A stretch of DNA of 32,488 bases, from assembly GCA_015206945.1 (NCBI GenBank), contig JADEXV010000071.1, forward strand, positions 1 to 32,488. Reading direction: 5' to 3'. Origin of the DNA: Nostocales cyanobacterium LEGE 12452 (GTDB lineage: Bacteria; Cyanobacteriota; Cyanobacteriia; Cyanobacteriales; Nostocaceae). The position numbers and the translations under genes are program-made. The notes beneath the pieces are model-generated. The model was not told where the DNA came from, ran no database searches, and was given only the letters and a program-made list of their open reading frames with translations. Shown piece by piece: positions 8,153 through 15,937 of the stretch (position 1 is its first letter; each line of letters begins with the position of its first letter).

Positions 8153-8764
8153 TTACACACGCTTGATGCAATTGCGCCCATGTAACTTAGCAGCATATAG
8201 CGCTCGATCTACTACTTGCAATAACTCATCAGTAGTTTTTCCATGATCTGGAAACACGGCCACTCCACCCGAAACCGTTGTATGTATTTGTTTACCTCCA
8301 TATTCCAACTGTGCAGCTTTAAACGATAACCGGATTTGTTCGGCGTGCTGATATGCTTTCTCCTGTATTAGTCCAGGTAAAACCAATACAAACTCCTCAC
8401 CACCATATCTACACACAATATTTTGACAATCACTATAGTTGCGAAGAAGGTCTGCAAATACCTGAATGACGCGATCGCCAGCTTGATGACCAAATGTATC
8501 ATTAATATTTTTAAAATAATCAATATCCATAATTATTAAGGCAACTCGCTCATAATCCCGCGTTGCTCGTATTAGTTCTTTTGGGAATATCTCGTCAAAA
8601 TAACGCCGATTAAACAAGCCTGTCAGTCCGTCGCGCATAGCCTGTTCTCTTAACTGAACCTGTAATGTTTTAATTTCAAGTACCTGTTTTTGCAAATATT
8701 CATTTGCCTGTCGGAGTTCAGATTCAGCCTGATAACTTTGGGTAATGTCACGCAAAACAAGCAA
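8153..8764 (-). CDS. GGDEF diguanylate cyclase, C-terminal fragment cut by IS630 element
   Basis: This fragment keeps the last strand of a PAS domain (GRLLVLRDIT), a coiled linker (QANEYLQKQVLEIKTLQVQL), and a complete GGDEF domain: DGLTGLFNRRYF, DIDYFKNINDTFGHQAGD, and the active-site RYGGEEF at about 119-125. The domain would make cyclic di-GMP. The RxxD inhibitory site normally found five residues before GGDEF is absent (DCQN there). The frame has no proper start: it runs open from inside the insertion sequence, and the first listed initiator is a TTG. The sensory half lies beyond the IS at 9761-10180. Probably a remnant, though a free GGDEF domain could still be made from a codon in or near the IS end. 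Confidence 0.75.
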   Translation of the reverse strand: MLVLRDITQSYQAESELRQANEYLQKQVLEIKTLQVQLREQAMRDGLTGLFNRRYFDEIFPKELIRATRDYERVALIIMDIDYFKNINDTFGHQAGDRVIQVFADLLRNYSDCQNIVCRYGGEEFVLVLPGLIQEKAYQHAEQIRLSFKAAQLEYGGKQIHTTVSGGVAVFPDHGKTTDELLQVVDRALYAAKLHGRNCIKRV

Positions 8765-8793
8765 ACGGCCTGTTATAGCAGCCGCCAGACTAG

Positions 8794-9351
8794 TTAGGAC
8801 GCTGTACCAAGAACATCTTCCATAGCACTGCGAAGGCAGTCAAATTGAATTAGCTGTTTACGAATTCGACTTTTCAACCATGACCAGCACCGCTCAATTT
8901 TGTTCAGATCGGGTGAATAGGATGGCAAATATTTTAATTGACAGCTTGCTGCTTCAATTAATTCTTTAATATGTCCACCGCGATGAAATGTAGCATTATC
9001 TGCAATAACTATTTGTCCTGATTTTAGAGTTGGTATTAAACAAGTTTTTAGCCAAGTCTCAAATACAGTCCTGTTGCAAGCTCCCTCAATAGTAAATGGA
9101 GCAAATAAATTCCCATTACAATATGCGGCGATTATATTAACTCGAGCTTTTCTTCTGACACTTTTGAGTGCATGGAAACGCTCACCCAAGGTATTCCAAC
9201 CATAGCCATAATCTTCTCTATTATCCATTCCAGCTTCATCTATATAAACTATTTTCTCTGGTTTATACAATGCTATCTCTTCTCTAAACTCTTGCCGTTT
9301 AATTTCATCTCGTTCTTGATAAACATAAGTTTTTTTTACGAGTAAACCCAA
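8794..9351 (-). CDS. IS630 transposase, catalytic (second) frame
   Basis: Carries the DDE catalytic core: YIDEAGMDN (first Asp), VIADNATFH (second Asp), and SPDLNKIERCWSWLKS (Glu). The true product is probably a fusion with the upstream frame. Both frames cover a run of eight A residues (encoding RKK) at about 9329-9336. Skipping one base there joins TRKK to TYVYQERDE and gives about 290 residues, the normal IS630 transposase size. The start shown is only the frame's first TTG and is unlikely to be used. The stop falls just inside the left terminal repeat. Confidence 0.85.
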   Translation of the reverse strand: MGLLVKKTYVYQERDEIKRQEFREEIALYKPEKIVYIDEAGMDNREDYGYGWNTLGERFHALKSVRRKARVNIIAAYCNGNLFAPFTIEGACNRTVFETWLKTCLIPTLKSGQIVIADNATFHRGGHIKELIEAASCQLKYLPSYSPDLNKIERCWSWLKSRIRKQLIQFDCLRSAMEDVLGTAS

Positions 9352-9667
9352 TTTTATTTAAGGCTCTTGATATTGTGCGATCGCTAATTTTTTCCGGCCA
9401 TAGTTCAGCCATTCCTACTTGAGTTTTATCCCCATTTACCTCGACAAATTTCTTAAATTTTTCCCAGTCAGTAATTTTATGACCATTTCCTGGTGGTTGA
9501 CTTGGTAACACTTTGTAATCTCCCGTACTGGCTTTTCGTTGAAGCCAAAGGTTGATTGTATTTCGACTGATTTGAAAAACTTGAGCCGCTTCACTCTTTT
9601 TCATTCCGTCTAACTCGATTGCCTGAATTACCTTCTGACGTAAGTCGTAACTGTACGGTTTTGCCAT
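9305..9667 (-). CDS. IS630 transposase, DNA-binding (first) frame
   Basis: 120 residues starting MAKPYSYDLRQKVIQAIE. A helix-turn-helix region (KKSEAAQVFQISRNTINLWLQRK) and a second winged-helix-like part (MAELWPEKISDRTISRALNKIGFTRKK) are typical of the N-terminal half of IS630-family transposases. It runs out of frame after the A8 tract and ends NLCLSRTR. The catalytic half is in the +1 frame, overlapping by 47 bp. Whether the shift is programmed or a recent one-base gain in the A tract cannot be told from one copy. Confidence 0.85.
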   Translation of the reverse strand: MAKPYSYDLRQKVIQAIELDGMKKSEAAQVFQISRNTINLWLQRKASTGDYKVLPSQPPGNGHKITDWEKFKKFVEVNGDKTQVGMAELWPEKISDRTISRALNKIGFTRKKNLCLSRTR

Positions 9668-9760
9668 AATCTGTTCTTATACTGAATATACAATGCGTAT
9701 CTAATCTTACTTTCAGTAGAGATTATACTGTTTGTCCTAACCATCTTGGCGGTTGCTATA

Positions 9761-10180
9761 AATCACAAAATTAGTTCCTTTGGAATCTGGCAAAAAGCCA
9801 GACCAGACTAAACCATGCCATTCGTTTGTTGCTACCAAAATTACATTGAACGTAGGGATAGCCCATAGCAACGCTATATTTCGAGGCGTTAGCCAACGAT
9901 TTTTATTCGTGAAGTGCATTGCAAATATGAGGAAGAGTGTAATTACACTACCTGAGCCGACATACTCCAGCTTTGACCAAAATATTTTTTCTCGGAGCAA
10001 AATTGCTGCTGCTTCCATTGCTGCAACTGTAGCGTATCCTGCGATCGCTAGCATCATCGAAATGAAAGGCTTGCTAGCTAAAGAAATTGAGCGACGTTGC
10101 CAAGCTGCAAACGCAACAGTAACTGAGATGATTACAGTAATGCTCAGAATAACAAAGTAGAGATTGTACTGAAAAAGCAT
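9761..10180 (-). pseudogene. 7TM sensor N-terminal fragment of the disrupted diguanylate cyclase
   Basis: Starts at ATG 10180 (MLFQYNLYFVILSITVIIS) and has four to five membrane segments in the pattern of the HisKA_7TM sensory module: an AAWQRRS turn after TM1, SMMLAIAGYATVAAMEAA, LEYVGSGSVITLFLIFAMHF, and ALLWAIPTFNVILVATNEWHGLVW. It is cut after FVI by the IS630 element, and the frame then runs about 7 codons into the IS. The GGDEF half at 8153-8764 is the likely other end of the same gene. Joining the two flanks with a single TA does not restore the frame, and the last membrane segments plus most of the PAS domain (roughly 150 residues or more) are missing, so DNA was also lost here. Confidence 0.72.
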
Positions 10181-10284
10181 GGTGACGATGCACTTAAGAG
10201 ATGATCTCAACCTTATGAGATAAGTTTGAGCAAGTCATGATGTTCCAGTAATTTTTATAATTACTTGAAAGAGATTAAGTTACA

Positions 10285-10303
10285 GCAGAATTTTTAATTC
10301 TGC
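10285..10303 (-). terminator. hairpin downstream of the methyltransferase-HIT gene
   Basis: A perfect 8-bp stem GCAGAATT/AATTCTGC with a 3-nt loop lies 15 bp after the stop of the minus-strand gene at 10319. The stem is AT-rich and no T run follows in the minus direction, so it is a weak candidate for termination or 3'-end protection. Confidence 0.3.
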
Positions 10304-10318
10304 ATAATTACAGAAAAA

Positions 10319-11173
10319 CTATTGTTTTTTAGGAATAACGTTCCTGATTCCACTTTTAGTAGAGACAGTATCACCTTTGTAGCGAGGGATGATATGAATA
10401 CTGGCGTGCATAATATTTTGACCAGCAGCACGATTGATATTCATTCCTACATTAAAACCATCAGGTTCAAATTCTGCTTTGATAATTTCTTGTACCTTGT
10501 TCAACATAAACCAGCAAGCAGATTGCTCTTTTAAAGGTAGTTCAAAATAATTGCTAACATGACGCTTGGGAATAACCAAAACATGTCCTTTGCTTATTGG
10601 ATAGCCATCAAAAATAGCATAAGCAGTTGCTGATTCAGTTAATAGTTTTAGATTTTTATAGGGATTACAGAATATACAATAATTAGATGAATTTCGCTGA
10701 TGATTATAGTGAACATACTCATATACTTCCCGATATTCATCTAAGCAAATTGAAGTAAAGGGAAGTTTGGCAATACACTGATAGGTAGGTTTTTTGTGAA
10801 TGTAATGTTCTCTAAACCCTTCTTTTTTGATATCCCTTCTCACAGCATAATAAGCTTTGCCTCCTGGTTTTAATAAATGTGATATTTCCATAAGAACATT
10901 AGTTTGTTCTTCACTAAATAAAACATTTAAAACATAAAAGCAAATTATTGTATCAAATTTAGTATCAGGATATTCTGGAAAATAATAAGGGTCATAGCCT
11001 ATAATATCATAACCTTTTTGGCGCAATATTTTAACATCATTACCAAAGCCACAACCAAAATCTAGTATTTTGCCTTGGAGAAGGTTTTGATTTAATAAAA
11101 ACTGTGCCGGAAATGATAGATAATTTCTTTCGATCGCAGTAAAATGGCTGAACAGATTTTTTTGCTGTTTCAT
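10319..11173 (-). CDS. class I SAM methyltransferase fused to HIT-family domain
   Basis: Bifunctional-looking protein of 284 residues. The N-terminal half is a Rossmann methyltransferase: ILDFGCGFGNDV at 36-47 (SAM motif I), IIGYDPYYFPEYP (acidic loop), FDTIICFYVLNVL and LLKPGGKAYYAV. The C-terminal half is a HIT domain: CIFC at 166-169 (zinc-binding pair common in HIT proteins), GHVLVIPKRHV near 196-206, NVGMNINRAAGQ, and IMHASIHIIPRY at 254-265. In the HxHxH motif the middle histidine, the nucleophile in Fhit/Hint enzymes, is serine here (Ser258). Methyltransferase-HIT fusions are a known architecture of unknown substrate. Starts ATG 11173. Domain calls are firm; function is unknown. Confidence 0.82.
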   Translation of the reverse strand: MKQQKNLFSHFTAIERNYLSFPAQFLLNQNLLQGKILDFGCGFGNDVKILRQKGYDIIGYDPYYFPEYPDTKFDTIICFYVLNVLFSEEQTNVLMEISHLLKPGGKAYYAVRRDIKKEGFREHYIHKKPTYQCIAKLPFTSICLDEYREVYEYVHYNHQRNSSNYCIFCNPYKNLKLLTESATAYAIFDGYPISKGHVLVIPKRHVSNYFELPLKEQSACWFMLNKVQEIIKAEFEPDGFNVGMNINRAAGQNIMHASIHIIPRYKGDTVSTKSGIRNVIPKKQ

Positions 11174-11234
11174 AGAATGAATTTTGGTGCTGATGTCCCA
11201 AAATTATTATTCCCAGCATTTGTTTAGGTTATGC

Positions 11235-11372
11235 GATGTCTACGATGGCCACTGAGCGGCTGGTGAGCGGCTTGCCATGAGCGTAGCCGAAGGGAGTCGA
11301 ACCATGCCGTACCACTTCGTGGAAGCAAGCTATGCGCAGCGTCTCGTAGAGAAGTGCGGGCTACGCCTACGC
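11235..11372. repeat. Nostoc-type interspersed GC-rich repeat cluster
   Basis: A run of short mosaic units (GAGCGTAGCCGAAGGG, GCGCAGCGTCTCGTAGAGAA, CGGGCTACGCCTACGC) of the kind scattered through Nostocales genomes. It is far more GC-rich than its flanks. Its right end supplies the last codon and stop of the Uma2 gene at 11367, so repeat spread may have trimmed that protein. Confidence 0.6.
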
Positions 11373-12149
11373 ATCAGGGTCAATACCTAGCTCACGTAAC
11401 TTAGCTGCTAATATATCAGCACGCTGGCGTTCCTGTTCAGCACGCAGGTGTTCGTGTTCAGCGCGTTGGCGTTCTTGTTCAGCACGTTGGCGTTCTTGTT
11501 CAGCTTGTTCGCTACTCCACAACAGTAAATTTCCTTCTGTATCCCACCAACGCAGCCAATTCATAGTTTGACATAATCTTTCACCTTGCCAAATTCCGAG
11601 AAATAACTCCAACTCAGGAATCCAGTAACGTCCATTAGCATCTGCTTGCTGCAAAGTATATTGTCCATTTTGCAAGCACCGTAATTCTATGCTGGGTTCG
11701 TAAGGGTCGTAGGTTACGTAGGTTGGAACTTGGAGAATCTTTTCGTAATAATAAAGTTTACCGTAGGGTGGAGTTGAACGGACTGAGAGTTCTCCCCCTT
11801 CTGTGTCTGAAAGAAATTCCATCACCACAGCCACAACAGCACCTTCTAAATTCGGGGTATAGCTGCGACGAACTACATTTGTTCCCACAGACTGCACTTG
11901 AGGAACATAAAACCAGTCTGGTGCTTTAACGACAATTTTTTTGTTGACTGTGGCTACAAGTCCAAAATTAGAGCCAATCAGCATCTGGGGTTGGATGCGT
12001 GCTGCGGTTCCCAAAGCATCGGTAAGCGCAGCAGCGATCGCAGGTTGTTGAATATTTTCCACTGGCTCGTCTGGTAAAATGAAGTCGGCTGGAAGTGCTT
12101 CCCAAGTAACAATTGGTTCTTTTTGGATGGGGTTAACTTGTAGAACCAT
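11367..12149 (-). CDS. Uma2 family (DUF820) protein with heptad tail
   Basis: 260 residues from ATG 12149. This start is chosen because AGGAG lies 7 nt upstream (12157-12161) and because MVLQVNPIQKEPIVTWEALP is a family-like N-terminus; the frame itself extends 29 codons further. PD-(D/E)xK residues: APDWFYVP (Asp78), VVMEFLS (Glu111), and the lysine of YYYEKILQVPTYVTYD. Residues about 215-245 are AEQERQR heptads coded by 21-bp tandem units at 11421-11504, ending KLRELGIDPDA. Its tail mirrors that of the Uma2 protein at 7243 with different codons. It runs divergently from the NACHT gene, with a 149-bp gap. Role unknown. Confidence 0.84.
   Translation of the reverse strand: MVLQVNPIQKEPIVTWEALPADFILPDEPVENIQQPAIAAALTDALGTAARIQPQMLIGSNFGLVATVNKKIVVKAPDWFYVPQVQSVGTNVVRRSYTPNLEGAVVAVVMEFLSDTEGGELSVRSTPPYGKLYYYEKILQVPTYVTYDPYEPSIELRCLQNGQYTLQQADANGRYWIPELELFLGIWQGERLCQTMNWLRWWDTEGNLLLWSSEQAEQERQRAEQERQRAEHEHLRAEQERQRADILAAKLRELGIDPDA
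11421..11504 (-). repeat. four 21-bp tandem repeats inside the second Uma2 gene
   Basis: Four units of 21 bp (plus-strand form ACGTTGGCGTTCTTGTTCAG plus C, with variants) encode AEQERQR-type heptads. The two most internal units (11463-11504) differ at only one base, which indicates recent duplication. Confidence 0.85.
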
Positions 12150-12156
12150 AAAATTA

Positions 12157-12161
12157 CTCCT
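12157..12161 (-). promoter_or_regulatory. ribosome binding site deciding the Uma2 start
   Basis: AGGAG on the minus strand, 7 nt before ATG 12149. It argues against the 29-codon upstream extension of this frame. Confidence 0.6.
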
Positions 12162-12298
12162 AATATCAATGCACAGTATATTAGTTATTTTTAACAAATC
12201 TTCAGCCAGCATCGCTTTTAAGTTAAAAACCCACAAATCTGGAAAGATTTCTCTGACAGGTGTATATACTCGTAGTCAAGCACTTAGCAGGCGTGAGT

Positions 12299-15200
12299 AT
12301 GATAGTTGAGTGGTTCACTCTCTGGATAGGTCAAAAAGCGGTTGGATTTCTTGTCAAAACTATTATTAGCGAAGAATTTTTCAAAGATTTAGTCAAGGAC
12401 TACGCTAAAGATTTTTTCAAAAATATCTTTAATAATGCTGTAACCGCGCCCTTCAAGCAAGAACCGCTTCAGAAAGCTGTAGTTATGGCGCTGACAGAAT
12501 TTTTGCAAGCGATGCAGCAGCAGTTAAAGGTTCGTTGCAAACTTTCTGAAGCTGAAATTCAAAATTACGCTGAAGATATCAATAAATTTATCCGTGATAA
12601 ATCGATTAAAGAAATTCTTGGTCAGGCTTTTGATATTAAATGTGATTTTCTAGATTTTAAAACACTAGCAGATAGTTGGAAAAGACTTCAACTCCAACCT
12701 CTGCCCCCTAAATTTAACTGGCAAACAATTACAGAACAGTATCTTATACAAGTTCAAGATATTCTTTCGGATTCAGAAGAGTTACGCTATATTCTGGAAC
12801 TTCAAAAATTATCTAGTATTGATAAGACTTTAAAAGAAAATGCTGACATTCCCAAGGATTTTAATTTACCGCAATATCTAGAAACTATTCGCGAACGCTA
12901 TGGCAATCTGAAGTTAGATAGCTTAGAAACTACAGCCCGCGAACATCCGGTAAATTTATGGCAAATGTTTATCCCGCAAAATGTGCGGCAAGTTTATCAG
13001 GTTTTACCAGAACTGCCTAAAGAATATCTCCGCAGACTACAAGAAAGTAACCAATTAGATGCAGAATTTGAAATAGAAAAATTTCAAGAAGAAACAGAAC
13101 GTTATCAACGTACTTATTTTGAACAGCCGATCCGTTCAGTATTAGATGTTGTCCGAGATAAGCAACGCAAAAATTATCTAGTTATTTTAGGCGATCCTGG
13201 TTCCGGCAAGTCTACATTGTTGCAATATTTAGCGTTGGATTGGGTAGAAAAAACTCTCGATCAGAATGATTTTAATCTGCCAATTCCTCTGCTGATTGAA
13301 TTACGTAATTATATGCGCGATCGCGATGCGGGTAGTTGTAATAATTTTCTCCAATTTTATCATAATAGTCCCAATTGTTTTTATCACCTTAATCAGCATA
13401 AATTGCATGAACAGCTAAAGGCTGGTAACGCTTTAGTCATGTTTGATGGTTTAGATGAAATCTTTGAATCGGCGAAGCGGGAGGAAGTAATTACCTGTAT
13501 TCATCGCTTCACTAATGAATATCCCTATGTGCAGGTAATTGTCACTTCTCGGATTATCGGCTATAAACAGCAACAATTGCGAGATGCAGAGTTTCGCCAC
13601 TTCATGTTGCAAGATTTAGAACCAGCACAGATTAAAGATTTTATCGAACGTTGGCATGATAAAACTTTTAGTCAAGCCGAAGAAAGAGATAAGAATATTA
13701 AACGAGAGCGTCTACAAAGAGTAATTAATGAATCGAAAGCAATTGCCGAACTAGCACAAAATCCTCTGCTGTTAACCATGATGGCAATTCTCAATCTCAA
13801 GCGAGAATTACCCAGGGATAGAAGTGAACTGTATAAAGATGCTTCAGAGGTTCTGCTACATAATTGGGACGACGGACGCAATTTAAAGCCGGATGAACGT
13901 CTGGACATTATTGATTATAAAGATAAACAGGCAATGTTGCGTCAAGTTGCTTACCAAATGCAAACCAGTGAAAAAGGTTTAGCTGGTAACATTATCTATG
14001 CGGATGATTTAGAAGCAATCTTCACTAAATATCTGCAAAGCATACCAGTGAGTGATGCCAGAGATAAAGCCAGACGGTTGATGAAACAACTGCGCGATCG
14101 CAACTTTATTTTATGTTTCTTGGGTGCAGATTACTATGCCTTTGTGCATCGGACTTTTTTAGAATATTTCTGTGCTTGGGAGTTTGTCTGGCAGTTTGAG
14201 AAGGAACGCAGTATTACAATTGAGTTTCTGAAAACTGAAGTTTTTGGCAAACACTGGCAAGATGAAACTTGGCATGAGGTGTTGCTCTTAATTGCGGGAA
14301 TGATTGAGCCAAAATTTGTTGGTGAAATTCTTGATTACTTAATGGTGCAAGATGGGGAAGAGGAAAAATTTATCAACCTGTTTTTAGCGGCTAAATGTCT
14401 TGCAGAACTGAGAAATCGCTCGGTAATTGTGTCAACGGCTAATAAATTACTTGGCAGGCTAAAAGATTTAACTAAATATGACCTCTGGTACTATTATGAA
14501 CCGAGACTAAATTACGAGGAAACTAAGCTAGTTAGAAAAATTCGCACTCAAGCAGTTGCAACAGTCACTGTAATTTGGAAAGATAACCGTGATACTTTAC
14601 ACTGGCTCAAAAACTGCACCACTGCTGATAATCATGGGGATGTGCAACGTGCAGCCATCGAAGCATTAGCCAGCAATTTTAAAGATGACTCGAACATTTG
14701 CTCGTTTCTCAAAGACTGCACTACTACTGATAATCATGAAAATGTGCGAGGTGCAGCCATCGAAGCATTAGCCAGCAATTTTAAAGATGACTCGGACATT
14801 CACTCGTTTCTCAAAGACTGCACTACTACTGATAATCATGAAAATGTGCGAGGTGCAGCCATTAAAGCATTAGCCAGCAATTTCCCAGATGACCCGAACA
14901 CTTACTCAATTCTCATAGATTGCGCCACTGCTGATAATCATGAGGACGTGCAAAGTCTAGCCATCGAAGCATTAGCCAACAATTTCAAAGATGACCCGGA
15001 CATTTACTCAATTCTCAAAGATCGTGCCACTGCTGATAATCATGAGTTTGTAAGAGAAGTAGCTATCGAAGCATTAGCCAAGAATTTCAAAAATAACCTG
15101 GATACTTGTTCAATTCTCAAAGACCTCGCCACTGCTGATGATGATGAGCTTGTAAGACGTGTAGCCATCGAAGCATTAGCCAAGAATTTCAAAGATGATC

Positions 15201-15919
15201 CGAACACCTACTCGTTTCTCAAAGACTGCGTTATTACTGATGATGATGAGTTTGTGCGAAGTGCAGCCATCCAAGCATTAGCCAGCAATTTCAAAGATGA
15301 CCCTGACACCCGCTCGATTCTCAAAGACTGTGCCACCGATCATCGTGGGAATGTGCAAGGTGCAGCCATCCAAGCATTAGCCAGAAATTTCAAAGATGAC
15401 CCGGATACCCGCTCGATTCTCAAAGACTGCGCTACTGATGATCGTGGGAATGTGCGAGGTACAGCCATCCGAATATTAGCCAGCAATTTCCCAGATGACC
15501 CGGACACCTGCTCGATTCTCAAAGACTGCACCACTGATGATCATGGGAATGTGCGGCGTGAAGCCATCGAAGCATTAGCCAGCAATTTCAAAGATGACCC
15601 TGACACCCGCTCGATTCTCAAAGACCGTGCCACTGATGATAATGGGAATGTGCGACGTGCAGCTATCCAAGCATTAGGCAAACACTTCAGATATCAGCCT
15701 GAGTTGTTTGAAATTTACTACAACTGCGCTGTTAATGATCCCTTTAAAAGGTATTCCCGGTTTAACCCCAATCCTCGACAGGTTGCACTGGAGATAATTA
15801 TCAAGCAATTTCCTCAACATTCCCAGACTTTACCACTGCTGCGCGACAAAGCAGAAAATGACCCAGATGAGGAAGTGCGAGAGTTTGCTCAACAAAAGTT
15901 GGCAGAATTAGAGAAGTAA
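12299..15919 (+). CDS. NACHT-domain NTPase with HEAT-like repeats (bacterial NLR-like)
   Basis: A 1206-residue STAND-type protein from ATG 12299; a GTG 13 codons earlier is possible. Residues 1-60 are helical and hydrophobic (MIVEWFTLWIGQKAVGFLVK), perhaps a membrane-targeting or effector segment. A helical linker runs to about 285. The NACHT core has Walker A GDPGSGKST at 298-306, Walker B ALVMFDGLDE near 378-387, and sensor TSRIIGY from 416. Winged-helix and helical regions with LAQNPLLLTMMAILNL follow to about 760. Residues 777-1146 are eleven HEAT-like repeats, and a short HEAT-like cap (DPDEEVREFAQQKLAELEK) ends the protein. NACHT-HEAT proteins of this kind include antiphage bNACHT proteins, in which repeats sense and the N-terminus acts. 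No nuclease or protease motif is visible at either end. Confidence 0.87.
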   Translation: MIVEWFTLWIGQKAVGFLVKTIISEEFFKDLVKDYAKDFFKNIFNNAVTAPFKQEPLQKAVVMALTEFLQAMQQQLKVRCKLSEAEIQNYAEDINKFIRDKSIKEILGQAFDIKCDFLDFKTLADSWKRLQLQPLPPKFNWQTITEQYLIQVQDILSDSEELRYILELQKLSSIDKTLKENADIPKDFNLPQYLETIRERYGNLKLDSLETTAREHPVNLWQMFIPQNVRQVYQVLPELPKEYLRRLQESNQLDAEFEIEKFQEETERYQRTYFEQPIRSVLDVVRDKQRKNYLVILGDPGSGKSTLLQYLALDWVEKTLDQNDFNLPIPLLIELRNYMRDRDAGSCNNFLQFYHNSPNCFYHLNQHKLHEQLKAGNALVMFDGLDEIFESAKREEVITCIHRFTNEYPYVQVIVTSRIIGYKQQQLRDAEFRHFMLQDLEPAQIKDFIERWHDKTFSQAEERDKNIKRERLQRVINESKAIAELAQNPLLLTMMAILNLKRELPRDRSELYKDASEVLLHNWDDGRNLKPDERLDIIDYKDKQAMLRQVAYQMQTSEKGLAGNIIYADDLEAIFTKYLQSIPVSDARDKARRLMKQLRDRNFILCFLGADYYAFVHRTFLEYFCAWEFVWQFEKERSITIEFLKTEVFGKHWQDETWHEVLLLIAGMIEPKFVGEILDYLMVQDGEEEKFINLFLAAKCLAELRNRSVIVSTANKLLGRLKDLTKYDLWYYYEPRLNYEETKLVRKIRTQAVATVTVIWKDNRDTLHWLKNCTTADNHGDVQRAAIEALASNFKDDSNICSFLKDCTTTDNHENVRGAAIEALASNFKDDSDIHSFLKDCTTTDNHENVRGAAIKALASNFPDDPNTYSILIDCATADNHEDVQSLAIEALANNFKDDPDIYSILKDRATADNHEFVREVAIEALAKNFKNNLDTCSILKDLATADDDELVRRVAIEALAKNFKDDPNTYSFLKDCVITDDDEFVRSAAIQALASNFKDDPDTRSILKDCATDHRGNVQGAAIQALARNFKDDPDTRSILKDCATDDRGNVRGTAIRILASNFPDDPDTCSILKDCTTDDHGNVRREAIEALASNFKDDPDTRSILKDRATDDNGNVRRAAIQALGKHFRYQPELFEIYYNCAVNDPFKRYSRFNPNPRQVALEIIIKQFPQHSQTLPLLRDKAENDPDEEVREFAQQKLAELEK
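14627..15736 (+). repeat. array of eleven HEAT-like coding repeats (102/99 bp)
   Basis: Consensus unit D(N/D)HxNVRxAAIEALASNF then KDDPDTxSILKDCAT. The first six units are 34 codons each (14627-15238), the next four are 33 codons (15239-15634), and the last is diverged (15635-15736). Adjacent units are nearly identical in DNA in places, such as the AAGCATTAGCCAGCAATTT core. This points to recent unit duplication and gene conversion. The one-codon shortening (CATTDNH to CATDDxG) marks a second expansion from a 33-codon founder. Confidence 0.9.
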
Positions 15920-15937
15920 AAGAGTGTATGAGTATAT

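Larger units (their letters stand above)
8776..9758 (-). mobile_element. complete IS630-family insertion sequence
   Basis: Length 983 bp, flanked by TA on both sides (8774-8775 and 9759-9760), the target duplication typical of the IS630/Tc1/mariner group. The terminal inverted repeats are about 25 bp: TAGCAGCCGCCAGACTAGTT on the left (8776 onward) and, read inward from 9758, TAGCAACCGCCAAGATGGTT. They agree at most positions, and both continue with AGGAC. The element holds a two-frame transposase on the minus strand. It lies inside a sensory diguanylate cyclase gene. Ends, target duplication and transposase are all intact. Confidence 0.9.

Noticed and set aside
9780..10160. 126-codon plus-strand frame opposite the 7TM fragment
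   Set aside because: The minus strand encodes clear membrane helices of a known family; the plus-strand translation has no features.
14627..15736. Regular direct repeats that might suggest a CRISPR array or non-coding satellite
   Set aside because: The repeats are in frame, code HEAT-like units and have no constant repeat/variable spacer pattern.
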